5,421 bases of DNA from JADKCL01 sp046050405. GTDB lineage: Bacteria; Bacteroidota; Bacteroidia; J057; JADKCL01. A model generated the notes under the pieces. That model was given only the letters and a program-made list of their open reading frames with translations. It made no database searches and had not been told where the DNA came from. Made by a program: the position numbers and the translations under genes. The stretch is taken from NCBI GenBank assembly GCA_046050405.1, contig JBJOPY010000068.1, positions 1 through 5,421 on the forward strand, read 5' to 3'. How positions within the stretch are numbered: position 1 is the first letter of the stretch; each line of letters opens with the position of its first letter. Below are positions 1-5,421 of this stretch, one piece after another.

Positions 1-360
1 GAGTGCTTCGATGCGGGCACAGAGTTCGAGGATGTCGAAAGGCTTGGTGATGTAGTCGTCCGCGCCAGCCTTGAGTCCGATCACCTTGTCCATTTGTTGC
101 CCCCTGGAGGTCAGCATGATCACTGGCACCGTGTTTCCCGTGGAGCGCAGCCGCTTGCACACCTCCATTCCGCTCATCTGTGGCAGCATCAGATCGAGAA
201 GGATCAGATCGGGACTTGATTTCTCGGCATGCTCCAGGCCCGCCAAGCCATTCTCCGCTTCGATCACCTCGTACCCCTCGTATTCGAGGTTCTCCTTCAG
301 CAGAAACCGGATGGCATCTTCATCCTCTGCGACCAGGATTTTTCGCTTGATGTTCTTCAT
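1..360 (-). CDS. Response regulator, OmpR/PhoB-like receiver domain (3' end outside window)
   Basis: The 120 visible codons encode one complete CheY-like receiver domain that accepts a phosphoryl group from a histidine kinase. The acidic pocket is E12-D13 in ILVAEDED. The phosphoacceptor is D56 in LILLDLMLP. The conserved switch residues are T84 (IMLTS), the aromatic Y103 and K106 in DDYITKPF. The ATG at 360-358 sits inside the stop of the upstream kinase (ATGA, 4-base overlap), so translation is probably coupled and the kinase is the cognate partner. No clear Shine-Dalgarno sequence precedes it, which suits Bacteroidota. The receiver resembles the OmpR/PhoB class (LKAGADDYITKPFDILEL), so a DNA-binding winged helix is the likely output, but the output domain is outside the window. 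A receiver joined to another effector, such as the PglZ domain of PorX, is not excluded. The frame is open to the window edge and shows no damage. Confidence 0.96.
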   Translation of the reverse strand, partial: MKNIKRKILVAEDEDAIRFLLKENLEYEGYEVIEAENGLAGLEHAEKSSPDLILLDLMLPQMSGMEVCKRLRSTGNTVPVIMLTSRGQQMDKVIGLKAGADDYITKPFDILELCARIEAL

Positions 361-2048
361 TGTACGATTTCTTGGATGCAAGGTAGGCAAATGCTGAATG
401 TGGCGCCCTCCCCGGGAGCGCTTTTCAGTTCCAGACTGCCTCCATGGGCGACAATGATGGCCCTGGCGATGCTCAACCCGATGCCATGGCCTTTTACGTT
501 GTGCTCCTCGACGTTCCCGATCCGCACGAATTTTTCAAAGATGATTTTTTGGTCCTTGGCTGCGATCCCCGGGCCGTAGTCCCTTACGTCGAAGCAGACC
601 CTGTTCTTCTTCATGCTGGCCCCGAACGTGAGCTTCTGGTCACCTTGGCCGTATTTTCGCGCATTGTCGATCAGGATGGCAAGCGACTGCACAATGGCCT
701 TGGCATCCACGTTGACGGTTCCGTTCGGCAAGTTCCCCGGCGCAAGCTCCAGGTGCCCCCCTGCCTGCTGTCTTGCGAACACACTCAACGTCTCCCAGAG
801 TTCGAGGACGGAGATGGGTTTGCGGTTGTACTTCTTCCGTCCGGCTTCCAGCTGGGAAAAATCCAACAGGGAGTGTATCAGTTCGTTCAGCCGCTCGGCC
901 TCGGCGTCGATCATCCCCACGACCCGCTGGACTGATTCCGGGTCTTTCAACCGATGGAGCCGCAGGCTGTCGGCGGCAAGCCTGATCGTCGCCAGTGGCG
1001 TTTTGATCTCGTGGGAGACATTGGCCACAAATTCCGTTTTCAGCCGTGACAACTTGAACAGTCGCATGGCTGCCCGGACGAGCAGCAACAATACGCAGGT
1101 CAGGATCGAGAAGAGGGTCAGGATGAGATAGAGGTTCCTTCTGTAAATCGATTGGGTGACTTCCTCCACGTTCGCCTCCCGGAAGGACACGCCAAGCCTC
1201 ATGTCTCCCAACCAAGGGCCGAAGCTTGCCAACTGGGCCTCATGCTCGAATGTCGGCTGCCCATAGGCGACCGAATGATAGATGAGCTGGCCGCCTTGTC
1301 CCTTGAGGAGGCCGAATTGCAGGAATCGCTTCTCCAGGCCCTCCATCGGCTTGTCGTCCGGCCAGAACCTGAGATGGAAAAAATCCCTCAGATACACTTT
1401 CTGGAAATGGCGGGGGTCGGTCTGGCGGAACACCAGGCAGCGCAAGTCTCCCCTTGAGCCGAAAACCGGGGCTCCGATCAGCGTGTTGCTGTTGAACGCC
1501 TTGTTGTAGATGAGGACCAGGTTGCTGTCCAAGGCACTGCCCCAGATGGTCTTGGACATTTTCCCGATGCTCCCGTAGGGATCTGTCATCTTGTCCAGTT
1601 CGCTCCGCACAAAGGCTGCGAGTTCTGTCTGGTCCCTCCAGCTCCCAAGGTTTTTGTCCCCTCTCCGGTATCGATTGGGGCTCTTGTACTCCCACACCCG
1701 GAAACGGTTGCCGTCACTCACCGGAAATGCGACGACCCATGCATTGCAGAGCGGTTGTGCCGCCGAAGCCATCAGGAATGATTTCCGTAGAAAGGGGAGG
1801 TTGGGTTCCTTGAAGTCATCGGTCCTGACGGCTGCCATCAGCCGGTTCATCCCCTTGTCCATCTCATGAATGTAGTCCTGCTGAAGCTGCCTTGCCGCAG
1901 AGTTGGCGATTTTCTGAAGGCTTCCATGAAGACCGGCGGCGATCTGCATGCGAAGTCCCTGAAGGCTGGACAGCTGCCAGGCCATCAGGACAATCACCAT
2001 GATGAAGGTGAGGCCTGCCAACAACAAGATCGTTCGACGCGTACGCAT
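357..2048 (-). CDS. Membrane sensor histidine kinase without HAMP domain
   Basis: This 563-residue inner-membrane kinase autophosphorylates on histidine and should pass the phosphate to the response regulator that overlaps its 3' end. It has TM1 at about 6-24, a periplasmic sensor at about 26-303 and TM2 at about 305-324. A linker of only about 15 residues follows, with no recognisable HAMP. The HisKA dimerisation domain starts near 334, with the H-box VANVSHEIKTPLA and phosphoacceptor H346. The HATPase_c domain has an N-box at about 459-466 (LIDNARKY, N462), a G1 box DYGPGI (490-495), an F-box FEKF (504-507) and a G2 box KGHGIGLSIA (519-528). All catalytic boxes are intact. The sensor region matches no family I recognise; it carries two cysteines (C101, C204) and several aromatic clusters, so its ligand is unknown. 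The ATG at 2048 gives a short basic N-tail (MRTRR) before TM1, as expected. The gene is divergent from the lipoprotein gene at 2126. Confidence 0.96.
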   Translation of the reverse strand: MRTRRTILLLAGLTFIMVIVLMAWQLSSLQGLRMQIAAGLHGSLQKIANSAARQLQQDYIHEMDKGMNRLMAAVRTDDFKEPNLPFLRKSFLMASAAQPLCNAWVVAFPVSDGNRFRVWEYKSPNRYRRGDKNLGSWRDQTELAAFVRSELDKMTDPYGSIGKMSKTIWGSALDSNLVLIYNKAFNSNTLIGAPVFGSRGDLRCLVFRQTDPRHFQKVYLRDFFHLRFWPDDKPMEGLEKRFLQFGLLKGQGGQLIYHSVAYGQPTFEHEAQLASFGPWLGDMRLGVSFREANVEEVTQSIYRRNLYLILTLFSILTCVLLLLVRAAMRLFKLSRLKTEFVANVSHEIKTPLATIRLAADSLRLHRLKDPESVQRVVGMIDAEAERLNELIHSLLDFSQLEAGRKKYNRKPISVLELWETLSVFARQQAGGHLELAPGNLPNGTVNVDAKAIVQSLAILIDNARKYGQGDQKLTFGASMKKNRVCFDVRDYGPGIAAKDQKIIFEKFVRIGNVEEHNVKGHGIGLSIARAIIVAHGGSLELKSAPGEGATFSICLPCIQEIVQ

Positions 2049-2125
2049 TCCGTGAAAATTCAGGTAATCTTACGCCATGCACAACAGAAAGTGCTGCCAT
2101 CTCCAAAAATTTGTGAGAATTTGCG
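2049..2125. promoter_or_regulatory. Divergent intergenic spacer between kinase and lipoprotein genes
   Basis: These 77 bases separate the start codons of the kinase (minus) and the lipoprotein (plus), so promoters for both directions should lie here or just inside the coding regions. I see no exact Bacteroidota -7 element (TAnnTTTG). The closest on the plus strand is AAAATTTG at 2106-2113, one mismatch, but no TTTG lies at the expected distance upstream. A small inverted repeat GTAA-TC-TTAC is present around 2064-2073. Neither start has a convincing ribosome binding site. The promoter role is inferred from the divergent layout alone. Confidence 0.45.
2108..2125 (+). repeat. Tandem direct repeat AATTTG(T/C)G, 10-base period
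   Basis: AATTTGTG at 2108-2115 is repeated as AATTTGCG at 2118-2125, with 7 of 8 bases identical and a 10-base period, and it ends directly at the ATG of the lipoprotein gene. Tandem half-sites one helical turn apart on the same face are the usual target of OmpR/PhoB-class regulators, and such a regulator is encoded next door. The site could serve either divergent gene, or be a chance result of an AT-rich leader. The repeat is seen directly; its function is inferred. Confidence 0.3.
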
Positions 2126-3187
2126 ATGAAAATGATTCCATCCTCCCTCCATCCCGGGTTCGCCAGAGGATCAAGAGCGCTGATCGGGGCCGTCCTGACA
2201 ATGGCCATGGTGTTTCAATCTTGCTTGAGGCCAGTGGAGGGAGATTTTCCAACCGCAGGCCAAGGCCTTGCGGACGATGAGCTTCTATGGGTGCTGAGCA
2301 TCCCGGCCACTCCCGAAGAGGCGGATCTCCCTGACCTCTCGATGCGGGATTCGATTCGTTTCGCGAATTACAACAAGCCCCTCTTTGACAACGTCCTCCA
2401 GCGATTGGTCAAAGGCATCCTGAATGGAGAGGTCAGGGCCTGGGATGAATACCCTGGCCTCAATGAACTCAAGGATGCACGTGAACGCCTGATCCAGATG
2501 GGAGGCACCGGACAAAACATCGAACCCCTCCTCAAGGTGGTGGAGCTTTACATCGTCGTCAACATCACCCATCCCGAATACAACGGAAGGCCAGAATTCC
2601 TGCGATTGATCTGGAGGGATCCTGCCGGACGCGAGGCCGACCGGGGGTTTGCAGGCGTCAGGCTTGACAATGATGGCAGCAGCCAGTTTCTGCCCGGCGA
2701 CCATTTCCTCAGCGAATTTGCAAAGATCGAGAGCTACTATGCCAAGCCCGTCTATCTGCGAACCAATTTCCGGGAGTACGCCATCCAATCCCTCGAGGAG
2801 GCGCGCTACATCGAAAACATGATCTATTCCGGGCGCTGGAGCGAAGTGGACTGGGAGGATGAGGGCATCAACATCTCCGGGGAACGCCGTGTGGCATTGA
2901 CTCCGGAATCTGTCGCTCCGCTTGCGGGTTTCTACCGCTTCAAGATCCCGAGCAAGGACCAGAAGGAATTGTACGCGGAACTCTACCTCACGGCGGAAAA
3001 CGACTATCTCGTCGCGGACTGGAGCAACCGCTTCAAGATCGAAAAGATCCTTCCGTACGGGCCGCTGGAATTCTTCAGCAATTCAGGGGAGCGCTATTGG
3101 TTTGAAATGAAGCCGGACAGCAATATCGCCTTGTTTGTGATTCAAGGACAAGATACGCTTGGCAGCTACCAGAATCCCGTATTCTGA
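2126..3187 (+). CDS. Predicted lipoprotein of uncertain function, with weak GldN-like motif order
   Basis: This is a complete 353-residue protein I cannot assign firmly. Residues 1-33 form a lipoprotein signal: basic n-region, hydrophobic stretch ALIGAVLTMAMVF and loose lipobox FQSC with C33 as the lipidated residue, typical of Bacteroidota. The next residues (LRPVEG) do not resemble an acidic surface-export signal, so a periplasm-facing anchor is the simpler guess. The body has W55, then LFDNVLQRLVKGILNGEVRA (86-105), a hydrophobic strand LYIVVNI (141-147), FLRLIW (158-163), FLSEFAKIESYYAKP (194-208), and FREYAIQSLEEARYIENMIY (215-234) followed by W238 and W243. From memory this order recalls GldN of the gliding/type IX secretion machinery, but identity is low. 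Residues about 262-351 look like a beta-rich DUF3471-type module (LAGFYRF, ELYLTAENDYLVADW, LPYGPLEFF, YWFEM). The start is ATG at 2126; an ATG at 2132 is also possible and would keep the signal peptide. The gene is divergent from the kinase and convergent with the Ig-like lipoprotein. Confidence 0.88.
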   Translation: MKMIPSSLHPGFARGSRALIGAVLTMAMVFQSCLRPVEGDFPTAGQGLADDELLWVLSIPATPEEADLPDLSMRDSIRFANYNKPLFDNVLQRLVKGILNGEVRAWDEYPGLNELKDARERLIQMGGTGQNIEPLLKVVELYIVVNITHPEYNGRPEFLRLIWRDPAGREADRGFAGVRLDNDGSSQFLPGDHFLSEFAKIESYYAKPVYLRTNFREYAIQSLEEARYIENMIYSGRWSEVDWEDEGINISGERRVALTPESVAPLAGFYRFKIPSKDQKELYAELYLTAENDYLVADWSNRFKIEKILPYGPLEFFSNSGERYWFEMKPDSNIALFVIQGQDTLGSYQNPVF

Positions 3188-3199
3188 ATCCTATTTTTT
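3170..3199 (+). terminator. Weak terminator-like hairpin at the end of the lipoprotein gene
   Basis: CAGAAT (3170-3175) and ATTCTG (3181-3186) form a 6-base-pair stem with a 5-base loop across the last codons and stop. A run of six T follows at 3194-3199. The stem is AT-rich and the T run begins 7 bases after it, so this is a poor intrinsic terminator. It is the only candidate directly at the 3' end of the plus-strand gene. Confidence 0.22.
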
Positions 3200-5044
3200 G
3201 ATCTCATCCTTCGCTCCGGGAGGCGATTCCGCATTGGCATCGCCAATGCCCCCTCGAAGTCCTCCCCCCTTAGGCTTGCCGGCCGGCGGTATCGGATAGA
3301 CCTCCACCTCTTTGATGTCCCATTTCGCCTTGACATCGAACTTTCCAGATTGATGATAGACCTTCTCCGGCAACCGATAGGGATTGAGGCTTCCGGGGGT
3401 CATCACACCGTTCCGGTCCTCATCCTCGATCAAATCCAGGCTGTACTCGCCTGGTTTCAAAAACACAAAGTTGAAGGTGCCGGGTGCCTCGAATCGTTTT
3501 TCGAATGTTGCCGCCGGGGATGCCTTGGCATCGCCCGCACCCCTTCCTTTTCCAACTGCGGCACCCTGAGCAGGCGGCTCCACCAGGTATCCGGATCCGG
3601 GAAATCCTCTGAAGATTGCGGCAAACCTGGCCTCGGGTCGCGTACTGTCAGGCAAAACCTTGCCGGCCACGGTACCAAACCCATCCGGGTCGGGAAACAT
3701 GATCCTCATTCGAACCAATGTGTCCGTGAGGGAACCGTCAGGCTTGGCGATCCCCTTGCGCAACTCGCAGCGGTAGGGTTTGGATGGATCCAGAAGTCTG
3801 GTCGGTTTTACAAGCACGTGAAATCCGACGACCTCGATCTCCGAGGGTTGATAGGCCCCACTGGTATCTTGCAGTTGGAAGAGGGAGGAATCGATGCCGG
3901 AGGACAGCAGGAAAAGGGCCGGAATCTTGAAATCATGCGCATGGGGCAGATTGACCGGCGATTCAAACCATCGCCCCGTCTCCTCCTTCACCTGGCTCTC
4001 CTTCATCACTCTCACGATAGTATCCGCTTGATTTCCAAGGCTATCCATAAAATGGATCAGGTGAACGTCCAGATTGCTGGCCCGTGGCAAGGGGGAATGC
4101 AGATACAAATGCCGCTGATCGCGGTTTCTGAACCGGCTGCTGGTCACGGGAAGCCGTCGACCGCTGGCGGAATCAGAAATCTCCACGGAAAGCGAATCCC
4201 CCAGATAAGATGTCCGTATCGCTTCACCGAACTCCAGGTGAATGGTGAAATCATTGGCCCATTTGGCGGATTTCACCACCGGCCCCTCGGCATCCTGGCG
4301 GAAGGAGACCAAGCCCACATTCCGCTGCACCGTGTCATCCGCCTGCAAGTCCACGACCGGGTCAGCTGCAAGACCGACCGCCTCCCGTTCACCTGAATAT
4401 CTGAAATCGCCGTCCTCGTCGCCCACTCCATAGATTTTGTACCTGCCTGGGGCGAGGAATTGAAAGTCAAAGTTCCCATTCTTGTCCGAGACGGTCGCAT
4501 ATTCAGGACGAAGCCCCTGGATGTTGTTTCCCTCCACTTCCTCTGCCGGAAACAGAAGGATCTTCATGTCCTTCTCCCCCTGTCCTGTCCAGAGGTCGCT
4601 GACCTGACCGCTGAACCTCAATGAATCCAAGACATCCCCGGTGCTGAACGCATAGAGGACAGATTTTTCCATCTTGTTGCCTTCATTGAAATCAACGATT
4701 CCTGTCCCCAAGGTGACCACGTAAGTAGTGCTATCTCTCAGGGGGGATGAAAACATGATTTTCAGGGTTTTATTTTTGACGATGATCTCGGGATCCTTCT
4801 CAAGCACAGGTGAAATGAAGACCTCCTTCTGATAGCTGCCCGGCTTGATGAATTCGTCGAAATAGAAGACCACTTGGTTTGAATTGAAGTTCAGGGTTCC
4901 GGGGAATGGAACGGCACCGATCATTTGCGGGCCTTGGGTATCCCTTTCGCCACCACTGGGCCTGCCGATATTGGCACACGCGGGGAGCATCGCCCACATC
5001 AGAACGATGACCGCCGGCAATCTGACTGCAACAGATCCTCGCAT
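3191..5044 (-). CDS. Bacteroidota Ig-like (Big_5/SbsA-type) domain lipoprotein
   Basis: This envelope lipoprotein is counted here as 617 residues from the ATG at 5044. The frame is open upstream to a TTG at 5083 (630 residues), but the ATG gives a standard signal: MRGSVAVR, hydrophobic core PAVIVLMWAM, lipobox LPAC with C23. The mature start CANIGRPSGGERDTQGPQ is a hallmark of a family found across Bacteroidota. Visible parts, in order, are a Big_5/SbsA-type Ig-like domain (about 37-137; FYFDEFI, LRDSTTYVVTLG, FSTGD), a Cna-B/carboxypeptidase-regulatory-like beta domain (about 145-230; DKNGNFDFQFLAPGRYKIYG then DEDGDF), a second Ig-like region (about 253-348), a stretch at about 360-460 that I cannot assign, and a C-terminal module (about 456-585) with LKPGEYSLDLIEDEDRNG and LPEKVY...KAKWD. 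A Gly/Ala-rich insert (about 493-512) and a Gly/Pro-rich tail (about 586-617) are low complexity. The molecular role is not established; a structural or binding role in the envelope is inferred. Confidence 0.93.
   Translation of the reverse strand: MRGSVAVRLPAVIVLMWAMLPACANIGRPSGGERDTQGPQMIGAVPFPGTLNFNSNQVVFYFDEFIKPGSYQKEVFISPVLEKDPEIIVKNKTLKIMFSSPLRDSTTYVVTLGTGIVDFNEGNKMEKSVLYAFSTGDVLDSLRFSGQVSDLWTGQGEKDMKILLFPAEEVEGNNIQGLRPEYATVSDKNGNFDFQFLAPGRYKIYGVGDEDGDFRYSGEREAVGLAADPVVDLQADDTVQRNVGLVSFRQDAEGPVVKSAKWANDFTIHLEFGEAIRTSYLGDSLSVEISDSASGRRLPVTSSRFRNRDQRHLYLHSPLPRASNLDVHLIHFMDSLGNQADTIVRVMKESQVKEETGRWFESPVNLPHAHDFKIPALFLLSSGIDSSLFQLQDTSGAYQPSEIEVVGFHVLVKPTRLLDPSKPYRCELRKGIAKPDGSLTDTLVRMRIMFPDPDGFGTVAGKVLPDSTRPEARFAAIFRGFPGSGYLVEPPAQGAAVGKGRGAGDAKASPAATFEKRFEAPGTFNFVFLKPGEYSLDLIEDEDRNGVMTPGSLNPYRLPEKVYHQSGKFDVKAKWDIKEVEVYPIPPAGKPKGGGLRGGIGDANAESPPGAKDEIKK
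3231..3249. other. Perfect 8-bp stem-loop inside the 3' coding end
   Basis: GCATTGGC (3231-3238) and GCCAATGC (3242-3249) are exact reverse complements around a 3-base loop. The structure lies in codons for the Gly/Pro-rich tail of the Ig-like lipoprotein, and about 44 bases past the stop of the convergent plus-strand gene. It has no T run on either strand, so it is not a standard intrinsic terminator. It could still pause polymerase or protect the 3' end of the plus-strand transcript. The stem is seen directly; any role is inferred. Confidence 0.4.
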
Positions 5045-5208
5045 TTCAGGAACGGGGACAAAAAAGGGAGACAGGAAAAACAACAGCTGTGCCGATCATC
5101 ATGGCAGGAACGACCTCCTGGGCATTGGTCGCAACCGGTATCAGGCTCCCGAATTCCAACCCGCTAGAAATCTGAGATTTACGAAAAAACAGAAAAACCG
5201 GCACTTGC

Positions 5209-5227
5209 AAAATGCTGAAAATCAGCA
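5209..5227 (-). terminator. Small stem-loop followed by T4 (possible weak terminator)
   Basis: TGCTGA (5213-5218) and TCAGCA (5222-5227) pair perfectly around a 3-base loop. Read on the minus strand, the stem is followed at once by TTTT (5212-5209). It lies about 120 bases past the stop of the probable upstream minus-strand gene and could end that transcript. The stem is short and the T tract minimal, so the call is tentative. It would also lie downstream of the promoter-like match at 5301-5334, so it could instead be a leader structure. Confidence 0.28.
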
Positions 5228-5300
5228 GAAAAAAACGACCGATTCTGAGACCGCCAGAAGGACGATCTCCGGGTCGCCTGTATGCCAGTCCCAAAACCGA

Positions 5301-5334
5301 CAAAAATCCACTGGGCGTGCTTAAAATGGCCAAA
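5301..5334 (-). promoter_or_regulatory. Weak Bacteroidota-type promoter match for the Ig-like lipoprotein
   Basis: On the minus strand TTTG (5334-5331) is followed after 22 bases by GATTTTTG (5308-5301). That is one mismatch from the known Bacteroidota -7 element TAnnTTTG, with a -33 TTTG at an accepted distance. The mismatch falls in the important TA pair. The implied leader before the ATG at 5044 would be about 250 bases, which is long. Chance is a real possibility in an AT-rich stretch. Confidence 0.18.
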
Positions 5335-5345
5335 ATGAACGCGGG

Positions 5346-5421
5346 TTATTTTTCAATGATGTAAATGAGCGAACTGCACCGCTTTTTGTCGAACAAGGCC
5401 ACCCACCAGGAACGCCAGCCG
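5346..5421 (-). CDS. Probable C-terminal end of an unidentified protein (5' part outside window)
   Basis: Reading the minus strand from the window edge, one frame gives 24 residues ending WWVALFDKKRCSSLIYIIEK and a TAA stop at 5348-5346. The mix of aromatic, basic and aliphatic residues and the lysine-terminated end look like a real protein C-terminus, and the direction matches the downstream Ig-like lipoprotein. The piece is too short to name a family. All three minus frames are open for most of this stretch, so the open frame alone is not proof. The alternative is a plus-strand gene starting with ATG at 5365 (MSELHRFLSNK), which overlaps this peptide; both cannot be real. Confidence 0.4.
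   Translation of the reverse strand, partial: GWRSWWVALFDKKRCSSLIYIIEK

Larger units (their letters stand above)
5045..5345. other. Non-coding stretch upstream of the Ig-like lipoprotein
   Basis: About 300 bases lie between the ATG at 5044 and the TAA at 5346-5348 of the probable upstream gene. The stretch is richer in A runs (on the plus strand) than the flanking genes. A minus-strand frame at 5333-5046 is open for 95 codons and would end one base before the lipoprotein ATG, but it starts only with TTG. By hand its third-position GC is about half, against roughly three quarters in the start of the regulator gene, and its phenylalanines come mostly from T runs. I therefore treat the region as a leader/promoter region. 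It contains one small stem-loop and one weak promoter-like match, listed separately. Confidence 0.6.

Noticed and set aside
444..1131. Two overlapping plus-strand frames of 163 and 172 codons opposite the kinase catalytic domain
   Set aside because: The minus strand here encodes intact H, N, G1, F and G2 boxes, so the plus-strand frames are shadows.
640..1695. Minus-strand frames of 191 and 151 codons in a different phase within the kinase
   Set aside because: They are out-of-frame readings of the kinase, rich in Arg, Gly and Pro, with no recognisable motif.
1..2048. Naming the two-component pair PorX/PorY
   Set aside because: PorX is defined by a PglZ output domain, which would lie outside the window, and the visible receiver looks more like the OmpR/PhoB class. 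The kinase shares only general features with PorY.
2285..2788. Minus-strand frame of 167 codons opposite the 353-residue lipoprotein
   Set aside because: The plus-strand gene has a signal peptide with lipobox and a stop fitting the convergent junction. The opposite frame lacks a start context or motif.
3350..4396. Plus-strand frame of 348 codons opposite the Ig-like lipoprotein
   Set aside because: It lies wholly antisense to a gene with a clear signal peptide and family motifs, and its translation shows no domain, signal or family pattern. It is a mirror of a GC-rich coding strand.
4884..5324. Plus-strand frame of 146 codons spanning the Ig-like lipoprotein start and the intergenic stretch
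   Set aside because: It crosses from antisense of a real signal peptide into A-rich non-coding sequence. The Lys/Gln/Asn-rich second half simply reflects the A runs.
1..5421. CRISPR array, insertion sequence, tRNA, riboswitch or phage-like genes
   Set aside because: No spaced identical repeats, transposase or integrase motifs, cloverleaf structures or known riboswitch cores were seen on either strand.

Overview
The window reads as a piece of a Bacteroidota-type chromosome with moderate GC (a little above half, by eye). Four things suggest this: a large Ig-like lipoprotein of a kind characteristic of that phylum (mature N-terminus CANIGRPSGG followed by a Big_5-like domain), a second lipoprotein with a loose lipobox, the lack of convincing Shine-Dalgarno sequences before the starts, and short AT-rich leaders. 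I cannot place it below phylum. No mobile element, tRNA, rRNA or CRISPR array is visible.

Layout. Positions 1-2048 (minus strand) hold a two-component system. A complete 563-residue membrane histidine kinase comes first in transcription and overlaps by 4 bases (ATGA) the start of an OmpR/PhoB-like response regulator. Only the regulator's receiver domain lies in the window; its output domain is beyond position 1. Positions 2049-2125 are a 77-base divergent spacer with a tandem AATTTG(T/C)G repeat touching the next start. Positions 2126-3187 (plus) encode a 353-residue lipoprotein that I cannot name with certainty; it has a faint GldN-like motif order and a C-terminal beta-rich module. It converges on the next gene with 3 bases between the stop codons. 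Positions 3191-5044 (minus) encode the Ig-like lipoprotein; its likely start is an ATG at 5044, not the TTG at 5083. Positions 5045-5345 contain no gene I can support, only a small stem-loop and a weak promoter-like match. The last ~75 bases probably carry the C-terminal end of another minus-strand gene, though a plus-strand start there cannot be excluded.

How the parts may work together. The kinase has a periplasmic sensor of about 280 residues and no HAMP domain, so it probably senses an envelope condition and phosphorylates the co-translated regulator. The divergently placed lipoprotein gene is a natural candidate target or signalling partner, but that rests on gene order and one short repeat. 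The Ig-like lipoprotein is probably an independent envelope protein. The window does not show a clear new multi-gene defence or metabolic system. Its least explained part is the 353-residue lipoprotein beside the sensor kinase.
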